Shown here: one piece after another, positions 38,421 through 47,374 of the stretch
How the letters are laid out: each line of letters opens with the position of its first letter
How positions within the stretch are numbered: position 1 is the stretch's first letter
Assembly (NCBI RefSeq): GCF_019448235.1
Contig: NZ_CP080409.1
Location: 496,001 to 560,000, forward strand
Length of the DNA: 64,000 bases
DNA from: Nocardioides panacisoli
Lineage (GTDB): Bacteria > Actinomycetota > Actinomycetes > Propionibacteriales > Nocardioidaceae
Direction: 5' to 3'
Program-made: the position numbers and the translations under genes
The notes under the pieces: model-generated
Databases searched by the model: none
What the model was told of the DNA's origin: nothing
Seen by the model: the letters and a program-made list of their open reading frames with translations, nothing else

Positions 38421-39205
38421 ACGACGTCCCATCGGCCGCCCTCGTCCCACTCGCCGCGGTCGTCGGGTTGGTGATCGGGTCGTTCCTCAACGTGGTCATC
38501 CACCGTGTGCCGGCAGGGGAGTCGGTCGTGCGGCCGCCGTCGGCCTGTCCGGAGTGCGGCACCGTGATCCGTGCCCGGCACAACATCCCCGTCCTCGGAT
38601 GGCTGCTGCTCCGCGGCGCCTGTGCCGACTGTGCCACCCCCATCAGCGTGCGCTACCCGCTGGTGGAAGTGGGGACCGCCGCGGCCTTCGTCGTCGTCGC
38701 GCTCCGGTTCCGCGACGACCTCGCGGTGCTGCCGGCGTTCCTGGACTTCGCTGCGGTCGGCATCGTCCTGACCGCCATCGACCTGGACGTGCGCCGGCTC
38801 CCGAACGTGATCGTGCTGCCGACCTATCCGGCGTTGGCGGTGCTGCTCGCGGTCGGCTGGGACAGCGATGCCCTGCTACGGGCGCTCCTGGGGGCCGGGG
38901 GTGTGTTCGCTGCGTTCTTCCTCCTCGCGATGCTGGTTCCGGGCGGACTCGGCTTCGGCGACGTGAAGCTGGCGGGGCTGATCGGGGGCATGACGGCGTA
39001 CCTGTCCTGGGGGACGCTCCTCGTCGGCGTCTTCGGCGGATTCCTGCTCGGCGCCCTGGCCGGCGTGATGTTGCTCGCCGGTGGTCGTGCCGACCGACGG
39101 AGTGCGGTGCCGTTCGGACCGTTCCTGGTGCTGGGGGCGTGGACCTCGATCCTGGGAGCCCACCACTTCGGTGATGTGTACCTCTCGGCGGTCCTGGGCG
39201 TGTGA
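38402..39205 (+). CDS. pilD: Prepilin peptidase / N-methyltransferase PilD
   Basis: Aspartic membrane protease that cleaves prepilins and methylates the new N-terminus. Cys49, 52, 74 and 77 form the methyltransferase zinc site. The protease aspartates are in AIDLD (about 127-129) and GFGDVKL (Asp187). Seven or so membrane segments, 267 residues. TTG 38402 is preceded by AAGG with a 7-nt spacer and overlaps the previous gene by 19 bp; the frame is open further upstream. It closes the pilus cluster. Confidence 0.92.
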   Translation: MEPAALNDVPSAALVPLAAVVGLVIGSFLNVVIHRVPAGESVVRPPSACPECGTVIRARHNIPVLGWLLLRGACADCATPISVRYPLVEVGTAAAFVVVALRFRDDLAVLPAFLDFAAVGIVLTAIDLDVRRLPNVIVLPTYPALAVLLAVGWDSDALLRALLGAGGVFAAFFLLAMLVPGGLGFGDVKLAGLIGGMTAYLSWGTLLVGVFGGFLLGALAGVMLLAGGRADRRSAVPFGPFLVLGAWTSILGAHHFGDVYLSAVLGV

Positions 39206-39277
39206 CGGGCCGTCCCCGCCGGCGCCACCACGCGCGACCTCCCCGGAGATGACGCCCGCCACTCCTAGAGTCGTCAC

Positions 39278-40228
39278 GTGATCGCGAACGTGGACGATGT
39301 CGAGCCCGAGCGGGAGCCTCCCGAGGCGTTCGCGGTCGTGCTCGCCGACTACGAGCGACACCTCGCGCGCGAACGCGACCTGGCGCCGTCGACGGTGCGT
39401 GCCTATCTCGCCGATGTCGCCGGCCTGCTCGAACACGCCCACCGGCTGGGACTCACCGACCCGCAGCAGCTCGACCTGCGGACGCTGCGCAGCTGGCTGG
39501 CCCAACAGCAGTCCCTGGGGAAGTCACGCACCACCATCGCGCGGCGTGCCACCGCCGCGCGGGTCTTCACCGGATGGCTGGCCCGCACCGGGCGCGCGTC
39601 CCATGACGCCGGCTCCGCGCTGGGGTCACCGCGTCCCCACCAGGTGCTGCCCGAGGTGTTGCGAGTGCCCGAGGCCCGTGCGGTCATTGCCGCGGCAGCC
39701 GAGGCCGCCGACGACGGCAGCGCTGTGGGCCTGCGGGACGTGGCGTGCCTGGAGCTGCTCTACGCGACCGGGATGCGGGTGGGGGAGTTGGTCGGCATCG
39801 ACGTCGACGACCTCGATCGGGACCGGAACGTCGTCCGGGTGTTCGGCAAGGGACGCAAGGAGCGCACGGTGCCCTTCGGTGTCCCCGCCGCTCGGGCGTT
39901 GGACGACTGGTTGGGTCGGGGGCGACCGCAGTTGGCGCGTGCGGGGTCCGGACCGGCCCTGTTCCTGGGGGCCCGTGGCGGCCGGCTCGACCAGCGCGCC
40001 GTGCGCACGATGGTCCATCGCCGGCTCGCCGAGGTGCCGGGAGCACCGGACCTCGGCCCGCACGGCCTACGGCACACTGCTGCGACCCACCTGCTCGAGG
40101 GTGGGGCGGACCTGCGGTCGGTCCAGGAACTGCTGGGCCACGCCTCGCTCGCGACCACGCAGCGCTACACCCACGTCACGTCCGACCGGTTGCGCCGCGC
40201 CTACCAGCAGGCCCACCCCAGAGCCTGA
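39278..40228 (+). CDS. xerC: Tyrosine recombinase XerC
   Basis: Chromosome dimer-resolution recombinase, acting at dif with XerD. Catalytic residues Arg167 (TGMRVGEL), Lys191 (GKGRKERT), His262 and Arg265 (HGLRHTAATH), His288 (LLGHASL) and Tyr297 (QRYTHV) are all present. SAM-like N-terminal domain at 17-105. 316 residues. The position near dprA and rpsB, as in other actinobacteria, favours housekeeping XerC over a phage integrase. GTG start; 3' end overlaps an antisense gene. Confidence 0.93.
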   Translation: MIANVDDVEPEREPPEAFAVVLADYERHLARERDLAPSTVRAYLADVAGLLEHAHRLGLTDPQQLDLRTLRSWLAQQQSLGKSRTTIARRATAARVFTGWLARTGRASHDAGSALGSPRPHQVLPEVLRVPEARAVIAAAAEAADDGSAVGLRDVACLELLYATGMRVGELVGIDVDDLDRDRNVVRVFGKGRKERTVPFGVPAARALDDWLGRGRPQLARAGSGPALFLGARGGRLDQRAVRTMVHRRLAEVPGAPDLGPHGLRHTAATHLLEGGADLRSVQELLGHASLATTQRYTHVTSDRLRRAYQQAHPRA

Positions 40229-40732
40229 CCTCGCTGGCTCCCGCCACAACGGGAGCAGTCGCACCGGACGGTCCGCCCCGACCAGGCGCAGGGGGTCCAG
40301 GTAGGTCTCGCCACGGCGCCACCCCCAGTGGAGGCACGCGTCGGGGAAGCAGTGCGAACCCGGCCGCTGCAGCCGGCCGAGCAGGTCGCCGGCAGCCACG
40401 CGGTCCCCGACGTCCACCGTGGCGGAGACCGGCTCGTAGGTGGTGCGCGTGTCGCCGTGGGACACCACCACGACGCCTCGCCCGGCGAGGGGAGCGGCAA
40501 AGGTCACCCGCCCGGGCAGCGCGGCCCCGACGGGCTGCCCGACGCGGCCGAGGACGTCCACGCCGCGATGCCCGGATCCGTAGGTCGATGCCGGCGGCGC
40601 GAAGTCGCCGACCACGGTGGGACGGGGCCGCAGCGGCCACCGTCCGGTCGGGTCGACCTCGGCACGGGCCGGTGCGGTCCCGGTCGCGAGCACCAGGGCC
40701 AGGAGCATGGTGAGGAGCAGCAGGCGTCGCAT
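40067..40732 (-). CDS. Secreted M23-family peptidase / LytM-like protein
   Basis: A 221-residue secreted protein. Signal peptide 1-24 (MRRLLLLTMLLALVLATG, then APARA cleavage after Ala24). The M23 domain has GHRGVDV (His55, Asp59) and the ACLHWGWRRGETYLDP end with His135, matching the metal ligands of actinobacterial LytM proteins encoded beside rpsB. The last 60 or so residues are unlike the family and lie antisense to the xerC 3' end (162 bp overlap). It may cleave peptidoglycan cross-links or act as a regulator. Confidence 0.87.
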   Translation of the reverse strand: MRRLLLLTMLLALVLATGTAPARAEVDPTGRWPLRPRPTVVGDFAPPASTYGSGHRGVDVLGRVGQPVGAALPGRVTFAAPLAGRGVVVVSHGDTRTTYEPVSATVDVGDRVAAGDLLGRLQRPGSHCFPDACLHWGWRRGETYLDPLRLVGADRPVRLLPLWREPARSGSGVGLLVGAAQPVGRDVGVALRGRERGVAQQFLDRPQVRPTLEQVGRSSVP

Positions 40733-41151
40733 GCGAGGAGCCTGCCGGGGCGGGCCGTCTCGCGCCGCGACGGTCGTGGCGCGCGAGCGGTGTTGGTGGA
40801 CGGCCGGGCGGGGCTGTGGAGGCGACCGGGCCCCTGACGCGGCGCAGGTGACCGCACGCGGTGATTCGCGGCGGGACCGAGGACGACGTATTCTGTGACG
40901 ACCGGCTCCCAGGAGCCGGAATTCGCATGCCCACAGACCACGACGGTGTCGCTCCGGCACCGACCGCCCGTGGGCGCGGATCCTCGGTCCGTCCGGCTCG
41001 CCGGACGGTGGGGTCCCGCGTGGGCATCAGGGTGGCACCTCGTCCCGTGCGCGGCGTCACAGCAACTGACAACACAACCGGAGATCCACCGTCGGGCGCG
41101 CTCTCACCTGCAAGGGCGCGCGGTACGACGGCGGCTCCACAAGGAGACATC
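40733..41151 (+). promoter_or_regulatory. rpsB promoter and leader
   Basis: 418 bp without a gene. TATTCT at 40889-40894 is a good -10; TTCGCG 18 bp upstream is a weak -35. If used, transcription starts near 40901, giving a leader of about 250 nt. Two perfect hairpins follow: 40902-40919 (8-bp stem, 2-nt loop) and 40989-41008 (8-bp stem, CTCG loop). A ribosomal-protein leader, possibly sensed by S2, is plausible. Confidence 0.5.
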
Positions 41152-42159
41152 ATGGCAGTCGTGACCATGCGCCAGCTCCTCGAGAGCGGCGTCCACTTCG
41201 GGCACCAGACCCGGCGCTGGAACCCCAAGATGCGGCGGTTCATCCTCACCGATCGCAACGGCATCTACATCATCGACCTGCAGCAGTCGCTGGCCTACAT
41301 CGACCGCAGTTACGCCTTCATCAAGGAGACCGTGGCCAAGGGCGGGTCGGTGCTCTTCGTCGGCACCAAGAAGCAGGCCCAGGAGGCCATCGCCGAGCAG
41401 GCGACCCGCGTCGGGATGCCCTACGTCAACCAGCGCTGGCTGGGCGGCATGCTCACGAACTTCGCCACCGTGCACCAGCGGATCAACCGCCTGAAGGAAC
41501 TCGACGAGATCGACTACGACGACGTCGCGGGTTCGGGTCGGACCAAGAAGGAGCTGCTGCAGCTCAAGCGTGAGCGCGACAAGCTCCAGAAGACCCTCGG
41601 CGGTATCCGCGAGATGGGCCGTACCCCGGCCGCGATGTGGATCGTCGACACCAACAAGGAGCACCTCGCCGTCGAGGAGGCCCGCAAGCTGCGGATCCCG
41701 ATCATCGGCATCCTGGACTCCAACTGCGACCCCGACCAGGTCGACTTCCCGATCCCGGGCAACGACGACGCGATCCGCGCCGTCGGCCTGCTGACGCGCG
41801 TCGTCGCCGACGCGGTCGCCGAGGGCCTCATCGAGCGCTCCGGCGGCAAGGGCGAGGACGCCGGGGCCGAGGAGCCGCTGGCCGAGTGGGAGCGCGAGCT
41901 GCTCGAGAAGGGTGACGCGGACGCCGACAAGCTCGACGCCGCCAAGCCCGAGGGCGCCCCCGACCCGTCGGAGAGCCAGGAGGCCAAGACCGAGCGGGCC
42001 GCCGCCGAGGACCCCCTGGTGGCGAAGGCCGAGGACGGCGAGATCGCCGCCGAGAAGGCCGCCGCTGGCACTCCGGCCGCGGCTGCTGGCGAGGCCGAGG
42101 GCGACGAGTCGTCGGAGCAGCCGGCCGGCGACACCGCCGACGCCACCACCGAGGCCTGA
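41152..42159 (+). CDS. rpsB: 30S ribosomal protein S2 with a long low-complexity tail
   Basis: S2 of the small ribosomal subunit. The family domain covers about 2-230: [24 protein letters not shown], then the WLGGMLTNF and [16 protein letters not shown] segments. The final 75 to 100 residues are Ala/Glu/Asp/Lys-rich, echoing the S16 tail. Start ATG 41152 with AAGGAGACATC upstream. It is followed by tsf, the usual pair. Confidence 0.96.
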   Translation: MAVVTMRQLLESGVHFGHQTRRWNPKMRRFILTDRNGIYIIDLQQSLAYIDRSYAFIKETVAKGGSVLFVGTKKQAQEAIAEQATRVGMPYVNQRWLGGMLTNFATVHQRINRLKELDEIDYDDVAGSGRTKKELLQLKRERDKLQKTLGGIREMGRTPAAMWIVDTNKEHLAVEEARKLRIPIIGILDSNCDPDQVDFPIPGNDDAIRAVGLLTRVVADAVAEGLIERSGGKGEDAGAEEPLAEWERELLEKGDADADKLDAAKPEGAPDPSESQEAKTERAAAEDPLVAKAEDGEIAAEKAAAGTPAAAAGEAEGDESSEQPAGDTADATTEA

Positions 42160-42210
42160 GTCGCCCCGGCGACCACCACCCCATCCACTTTCGAAGATCC
42201 AGGAGGATCG

Positions 42211-43020
42211 ATGGCATTCACCGCTGCCGACGTGAAGAAGCTCCGTGAGCTCACCGGTGCCGGGATGATGGACTGCAAGAAGGCGCTCGAGGAGTCCGAC
42301 GGCGACATCGACGCCGCGGTCGAGGTACTTCGCGTCAAGGGTGCCGCCAAGGCAGCCAAGCGCGGCGCCGAGCGGGAGGCCGCCAACGGCCTCGTCGCCA
42401 CTTCCGGCGGCGCCATGGTCGAGCTCAAGTGCGAGACCGACTTCGTGGCCAAGAACGACGACTTCGTCGCTGCGGCCCAGAAGATCGCCGAGGCGGCCGA
42501 GACCGCCCGCGCGGCGGACGCCGAGGCGCTGAAGTCGGCCGAGGTCGACGGCAAGACCGTTGCGGAGTTCGTCGAGGGCCTGGCCATCACCATCGGTGAG
42601 AAGATCGAGCTCGGTCGCGCGACCTACTTCGACGGCCAGATCGTCACCTACCTGCACCGCCGTGCGGCGGACCTGCCGCCTGCGGTCGGTGTCATGGTGC
42701 AGTACGACGGCGACCAGGAGGCCGCCCGCGGCGCAGCGATGCAGGCCGCCGCGATGCGTCCGAACTTCCTCACCCGTGACGAGGTCCCCGAGGACGTCGT
42801 CGCGAAGGAGCGGGAGATCGCCGAGGCGACCGCGCGCGAGGAGGGCAAGCCCGACCAGGTCGTGGGCAAGATCGCCGAGGGGCGCGTCAACGCCTACTTC
42901 AAGGATCACGTGCTGCTCGAGCAGCCCTCGGTCATGGAGAACAAGAAGACCGTCAAGCAGCTGCTCGACGAGGCCGGCACGTCGCTGAGCCGGTTCGAGC
43001 GGTTCGAGGTGGGTGCCTGA
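42211..43020 (+). CDS. tsf: Elongation factor Ts
   Basis: Nucleotide exchange factor for EF-Tu. The 269 residues include the N-terminal UBA-like domain ([16 protein letters not shown]) and the TDFV motif ([10 protein letters not shown], about 72-81) that contacts EF-Tu. ATG with AGGAGG upstream. A long hairpin terminator follows the stop. Confidence 0.96.
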   Translation: MAFTAADVKKLRELTGAGMMDCKKALEESDGDIDAAVEVLRVKGAAKAAKRGAEREAANGLVATSGGAMVELKCETDFVAKNDDFVAAAQKIAEAAETARAADAEALKSAEVDGKTVAEFVEGLAITIGEKIELGRATYFDGQIVTYLHRRAADLPPAVGVMVQYDGDQEAARGAAMQAAAMRPNFLTRDEVPEDVVAKEREIAEATAREEGKPDQVVGKIAEGRVNAYFKDHVLLEQPSVMENKKTVKQLLDEAGTSLSRFERFEVGA

Positions 43021-43043
43021 GGCACCGTCCGGTCCGACCACAC

Positions 43044-43085
43044 GCGGCGGCCCTCGTCCCTCACAACAGGGGCGGGGGCCGCCGC
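43044..43085 (+). terminator. Hairpin terminator after tsf
   Basis: GCGGCGGCCC at 43044-43053 pairs with GGGCCGCCGC at 43076-43085 around an interior loop. 24 bp after the tsf stop. The rest of 43021-43273 must hold the promoter of the SPFH operon; TATGTT at 43187 is a possible -10, with no clear -35. Confidence 0.7.
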
Positions 43086-43273
43086 GACGTTCTGGTGGTC
43101 TGCGCACACGCGGTGCTCGGGCATCCGTCGGGCACCGTACGTGGGACGGTCCGTCGAAGCCGGCTGCACCACCCACCGCCTGTTGTATGTTGAGCCTGCC
43201 GATCTCGGGACTGGCGTGGCCGGTGCTCCGTGCGTACACGGGGACCGTGGGTGCGGATGGAGGAGAGCGGTAG

Positions 43274-44482
43274 ATGGGGTTCATTCAGGCTGCGACCGGT
43301 GCCGTCGGCGGCACGCTCGGCGACCAGTGGCGCGACTTCTACACCGTCCCGGACGGTCTGCCGCCCACGGCGGCGCTCTTCCCGGCGGTGCCGCGGGGCC
43401 AGAACGCCGGCCGCGGTGCGAACACCTCGGGCTCGAGTGCTGTCATCACCAACGGCTCGAAGTTCGTCGTTCCCGAGGGGTACGGGCTCGTGCTGCTCCA
43501 GGACGGCGGTTTCACCGGTCTCGTGGCGGAGCCGGGAGCCTACGTCTGGGACTCCGAGGACTCCGCATCCCAGTCGGTCTTCACCGGCGGGGGCCTGGTC
43601 GAGTCGGTCCTGAAGCAGAGCTGGGAGCGCTTCAAGTTCGGCGGGCGACCCGGCACCCAGCAGAACGCGGTGTTCGTGGCGCTCAAGGAGCTGCCCAACA
43701 ACAAGTTCGGGACCCAGTCGGAGATCTACTGGGACGACGCGTTCCTCAACACCCAGGTCGGCGCCATCACGCGCGGCACGTACACCCTCCGGATCCACGA
43801 CCCGCTGATCTTCGTGCGGAACTTCGTGCCCGCCGAGGTGATCGGCGGCGGTGGCGTCTTCGACTTCACCGACATGGACAACCCCGCGGGGGAGCAGCTG
43901 TTCAACGAGGTCGTCGGCTCGCTCGCGCCGGCGTTCTCCAAGTACACCAACGACCCCGCCAAGGGGAACCGGATCAGCCGGATCCAGCAGGACTCGATCG
44001 GATTCGCCCAGTCGCTCTCCGCCGCGGTCGAGGAGAACTACCAGTGGCGCTCGGACCGTGGGCTGGAGATCGTGAAGACCGCGATCGTCTCCATCGAGTA
44101 CGACGCCACCACCCGTGAGCTGCTGAAGAACGTGCAGCGCGCCGACGCGCTCTCGGGTTCGCGGGGCAACTCCAACCTGCAGGCCTCGGTGGCCGCCGGG
44201 TTCGAGTCGGCCGGCGAGAACGCGGGACCGGGCGGCATGCTGGGCATGGGCATGGCCGCCGGCACCACCGGCCTCGGCGGCCTCCAGCAGCCCACGGGTG
44301 CGCCCGCACAGCAGCCCGCGCCACCTGCGCAGCCGGCGGCTCCCGCGCCGGCAGCGGCCGGTGGAGGCGGCGCGGCGGAGGACCCGGTCGCGGTCCTGAC
44401 CCGGGCGAAGAAGATGCTCGACGCCGGCCTCATCAGCCAGGAGGACTACGACGCGGCGAAGGCGAAGGCGCTCGGGCTCTGA
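43274..44482 (+). CDS. SPFH-domain protein with C-terminal SHOCT motif
   Basis: A 402-residue protein of the YdjI type (SPFH/band-7, also called virion core protein-like). The SPFH domain is at about 50-290, then a Gly/Ala/Pro-rich linker and a SHOCT domain (DPVAVLTRAKKMLDAGLISQ) at about 367-402. SHOCT motifs act in oligomer or membrane association. Bacillus subtilis YdjI works with the zinc-ribbon protein YdjG and PspA-like YdjF in membrane stress. Here it is followed by a zinc-ribbon gene and a small membrane protein, but no PspA is seen. ATG 43274 with GAGGAGAGC upstream. Confidence 0.85.
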   Translation: MGFIQAATGAVGGTLGDQWRDFYTVPDGLPPTAALFPAVPRGQNAGRGANTSGSSAVITNGSKFVVPEGYGLVLLQDGGFTGLVAEPGAYVWDSEDSASQSVFTGGGLVESVLKQSWERFKFGGRPGTQQNAVFVALKELPNNKFGTQSEIYWDDAFLNTQVGAITRGTYTLRIHDPLIFVRNFVPAEVIGGGGVFDFTDMDNPAGEQLFNEVVGSLAPAFSKYTNDPAKGNRISRIQQDSIGFAQSLSAAVEENYQWRSDRGLEIVKTAIVSIEYDATTRELLKNVQRADALSGSRGNSNLQASVAAGFESAGENAGPGGMLGMGMAAGTTGLGGLQQPTGAPAQQPAPPAQPAAPAPAAAGGGGAAEDPVAVLTRAKKMLDAGLISQEDYDAAKAKALGL

Positions 44483-44483
44483 G

Positions 44484-45734
44484 ATGACCCAGGAGCTGCC
44501 ACCGCCGCCGTCGCCGGAGGAGCCGGCACCGTCGCTGGCCGAGGAGCTCGAGGCTGCCCGGGCCGAGCCCGAGTCGCCACCGAGCATCGAGACCGTCAAC
44601 GAGTCCCTGCGGGACGGCATCAACCGTTGCCCCAAGTGCGGGTCGACCGATGTCCGCCTCCGCGGGTCCAGCGGCATGCTGATGTGCCTGTTCTGCCGCA
44701 ACGAGTGGCAGGAGACCCGGGTCGAGGAGAGGTTCGGGCTGGGGGAGGGGATCCGGGACCTGGACGGCACGGTCATCGCCAGCGGTGCCGAGGACATCGC
44801 CGCTGACGCCCAGGACACGGTGACGTTCAAGTGCGAGGGCTGTGGCGCCGAGGTCGTCGTCGACACCGCCGAGTCCCTGAACGCGCGCTGCCACTGGTGC
44901 CGGCACACGCTCAACGTCAACAGCCAGATCCCCAACGGTGCCGTGCCCGACGCCGTCCTCCCCTTCAAGCTGACCAAGGACGAGGGGGTCGCGAGGATCC
45001 GTGAGTTCGCCGGTCGTCGCCGGTTGTTCGCCCATCCCCGGTTCAAGGAGGAGTTCGTCCCCGAGAACGTGATGGGCGTCTACCTGCCCTACCTCGTGGT
45101 GGACGCGCACGCCGACGCGACCTACCGCGGGGAGGGCGAGGTCCAGACGCGTCGGTGGACCGAGAAGCGCGGGGACGACAGCGTCACCTACTACGCCGCC
45201 GACGTCTACCGGGTCGACCGGGAGGTGTCCTTCGTCGTCGACGACCTGACGCTCGAGGGGTCCTCCGAGCGGGCGACGATGGGGCCCGGCAACACCAACA
45301 ACATCGTCAACACCATCCTGCCGTTCGACACGAAGAACGCGGTGCAGTGGAACGCCAGCTACCTCACCGGCTTCAGCAGCGAGAAGCGCGACCTCAACGT
45401 CGCCGACCTGCACCCGGTGCTGGAGGACCAACTGCTCTCGATCGGCCGTTCGGAGGTGCAGGCATCGCTGCGCCAGTTCGACCGTGGGGTGCGCTGGGAG
45501 GCCGAGGGCGTGGACGTGGGTGGGTCCCGGTGGGTCGCGATGTACCTCCCGGTGTGGCTCTACTCCTACTTCCAGGAGGACAAGCAGCTGCTCCACTACA
45601 TCGCGGTCAACGCCCGCACCGGGGAGACGATGGGCAGCGTGCCGGTGTCCCACCCCCGGCTCTTCCTCGCAGCGCTCACGGTCGGCACCTTCCTCGAGGG
45701 CATCGCCGGCGCGATCCTGGTGGCCAGCGCATGA
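44484..45734 (+). CDS. Double zinc-ribbon, membrane-anchored protein
   Basis: A 416-residue protein. Acidic, proline-rich N-terminus, then a zinc ribbon (CPKC near 50, CLFC near 70), then a second (CEGC near 116, CHWC near 134), a large beta-rich domain (about 150-380), and one membrane-like segment near the C-terminus (LFLAALTVGTFLEGI). It resembles Bacillus YdjG, which pairs with an SPFH protein. It starts 1 bp after the SPFH gene, so it is one operon. ATG overlap with the next gene is four bases. Confidence 0.82.
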   Translation: MTQELPPPPSPEEPAPSLAEELEAARAEPESPPSIETVNESLRDGINRCPKCGSTDVRLRGSSGMLMCLFCRNEWQETRVEERFGLGEGIRDLDGTVIASGAEDIAADAQDTVTFKCEGCGAEVVVDTAESLNARCHWCRHTLNVNSQIPNGAVPDAVLPFKLTKDEGVARIREFAGRRRLFAHPRFKEEFVPENVMGVYLPYLVVDAHADATYRGEGEVQTRRWTEKRGDDSVTYYAADVYRVDREVSFVVDDLTLEGSSERATMGPGNTNNIVNTILPFDTKNAVQWNASYLTGFSSEKRDLNVADLHPVLEDQLLSIGRSEVQASLRQFDRGVRWEAEGVDVGGSRWVAMYLPVWLYSYFQEDKQLLHYIAVNARTGETMGSVPVSHPRLFLAALTVGTFLEGIAGAILVASA

Positions 45735-46006
45735 TGCTCGAGCTGATGGTCGCCGCGAGCGAGGACGACTCCCCGTGGGTGCTCCTGCTGGGCGGTCCGA
45801 TCGGTGGCGCGGCGACGTACTGGCTGATCCATCGCTACTACCGCAACACCGACAAGTCCCACGCCTACGAACGCGACACGATCATCGAGGCGGATCCGGT
45901 GCGCGGCAGCGAGGAGCGGACCGGTCACATCGCGAAGACCCGCAAGTCCGGGATCTCCGGTGACAACAGCGGCCACCACCGGCGACGCGTGCAGCGACTG
46001 CGCTGA
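45731..46006 (+). CDS. Small membrane protein of the SPFH operon
   Basis: A 91-residue protein with one hydrophobic segment (about 16-35, [18 protein letters not shown]) and a basic tail (about 60-91). No family was recognised. ATGATG at 45731 overlaps the previous stop (ATGA), so it is coupled to the zinc-ribbon gene. It ends 17 bp before pyrH and may be transcribed with it. Its role with the SPFH protein is unknown. Confidence 0.75.
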   Translation: MMLELMVAASEDDSPWVLLLGGPIGGAATYWLIHRYYRNTDKSHAYERDTIIEADPVRGSEERTGHIAKTRKSGISGDNSGHHRRRVQRLR

Positions 46007-46023
46007 CCGGTAGTGTCCTCCCC

Positions 46024-46737
46024 GTGACGGGTTACGAGCGAGTTCTGCTGAAGCTGTCCGGTGAGGAGTTCGGTGGCGGCAAGGTCGGCATCGATCCCGA
46101 CGTGGTCCAGATGATCGCCAACGAGATCGTCGAGGTCGCGCGCGCAGGTGTCCAGATCTGCATCGTGACCGGCGGCGGCAACTTCTTCCGTGGCGCCGAG
46201 CTGCGGCAGCGTGGGATGGACGGCGTGCGTGCCGACTACATGGGCATGCTCGGCACGGTCATGAACTGCCTGGCACTGCAGGACTTCATCGAGCGCGCCG
46301 GCGTGGAGACCCGGGTCCAGACCGCCATCACGATGGGTCAGGTCGCCGAGCCCTACATCCCCCTGCGCGCCATCCGCCACATGGAGAAGGGACGCGTGGT
46401 GATCTTCGGAGCGGGCATGGGCCTGCCGTTCTTCACCACCGACACCGTCTCGGTGCAGCGGGCACTCGAGACCCGGTGCGACGCCGTGCTGGTGACCAAG
46501 AACGGCGTCGACGGGATGTACACCGCCGACCCGCGCAAGGACGACACCGCCGAGAAGATCGACGCCATCACCTACGACGAGGCCATGGCGCGGGACCTGA
46601 GGATCATGGACCAGACGGCGTTCTCCCTCTCGGGCGAGAACAAGCTGCCCATGGTCGTGTTCGGACTCCAGCCCGAGGGCAACATCCTCCGCGTCGTGCA
46701 GGGTGAGAGAATCGGGACGCTCGTCACCGCCGGGTGA
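46024..46737 (+). CDS. pyrH: Uridylate kinase PyrH
   Basis: Phosphorylates UMP to UDP. 237 residues: [15 protein letters not shown] near the N-terminus, [15 protein letters not shown] loop, and the GTVMNCLAL and [10 protein letters not shown] segments of the amino-acid-kinase fold. GTG start. Encoded between the SPFH operon and frr; the tsf-pyrH-frr order is usually direct, so the triad interrupts it. Confidence 0.96.
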   Translation: MTGYERVLLKLSGEEFGGGKVGIDPDVVQMIANEIVEVARAGVQICIVTGGGNFFRGAELRQRGMDGVRADYMGMLGTVMNCLALQDFIERAGVETRVQTAITMGQVAEPYIPLRAIRHMEKGRVVIFGAGMGLPFFTTDTVSVQRALETRCDAVLVTKNGVDGMYTADPRKDDTAEKIDAITYDEAMARDLRIMDQTAFSLSGENKLPMVVFGLQPEGNILRVVQGERIGTLVTAG

Positions 46738-46797
46738 CGGCCCCATGATCAGCGCAGTCGTCCGGGGCTCCGGACGGACCAGACGAAGGGACCAGGT

Positions 46798-47355
46798 GTG
46801 ATCAACGAGATCCTCGACGAGGCCGATGACAAGATGGACAAGTCGGTCGGCGCCACCCGTGAGGAGTTCGCGACGATCCGGGCCGGGCGCGCCAACCCGG
46901 CGATGTTCAACAAGATCATGGTCGACTACTACGGCTCGTCGACGCCGCTGCAGCAACTGGCGTCCTTCACCTCGCCCGAGCCGCGCATCATCATGGTGCA
47001 GCCCTTCGACATCAACGCGATCGGCGACGTCGAGCGGGCGATCCGCGACTCCGACCTGGGCGTGAACCCGGCGAACGACGGCAAGGTGCTGCGGTGTGTC
47101 TTCCCCGAGCTCACCGAGGAGCGCCGCAAGGAGTTCATCAAGCTGGCCAGGTCCAAGGCCGAGGACGGTCGCGTCGCGGTGCGCCAGGTCCGTCAGAAGG
47201 CGAAGCAGGGCCTGGAGAAGCTGGAGAAGGACGGCGAGGTCGGCAAGGACGACGTCGCCGGCGGGGAGAAGCGCCTCGACGGCATCACCAAGAAGCACAC
47301 CGACGAGATCGACGAGATGCTGAAGAAGAAGGAGACCGAGCTCCTCGAGCTGTGA
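46798..47355 (+). CDS. frr: Ribosome recycling factor
   Basis: Splits post-termination ribosomes with EF-G. The 185-residue protein has the typical start INEILDEADDKMDKSV and RAGRANPAMF segment near 28-37, and the three-helix bundle. GTG start, 60 bp after pyrH. It precedes cdsA by 19 bp. Confidence 0.96.
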   Translation: MINEILDEADDKMDKSVGATREEFATIRAGRANPAMFNKIMVDYYGSSTPLQQLASFTSPEPRIIMVQPFDINAIGDVERAIRDSDLGVNPANDGKVLRCVFPELTEERRKEFIKLARSKAEDGRVAVRQVRQKAKQGLEKLEKDGEVGKDDVAGGEKRLDGITKKHTDEIDEMLKKKETELLEL

Positions 47356-47374
47356 GGCGCCGGAACCCCACGAC

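Noticed and set aside
39278..40228. Phage-type integrase
   Set aside because: Tyrosine recombinase at the usual xerC position, with no attachment site, phage genes or tRNA next to it.
43100..43273. Riboswitch before the SPFH operon
   Set aside because: No recognisable conserved core; only the tsf terminator and possible promoter parts.
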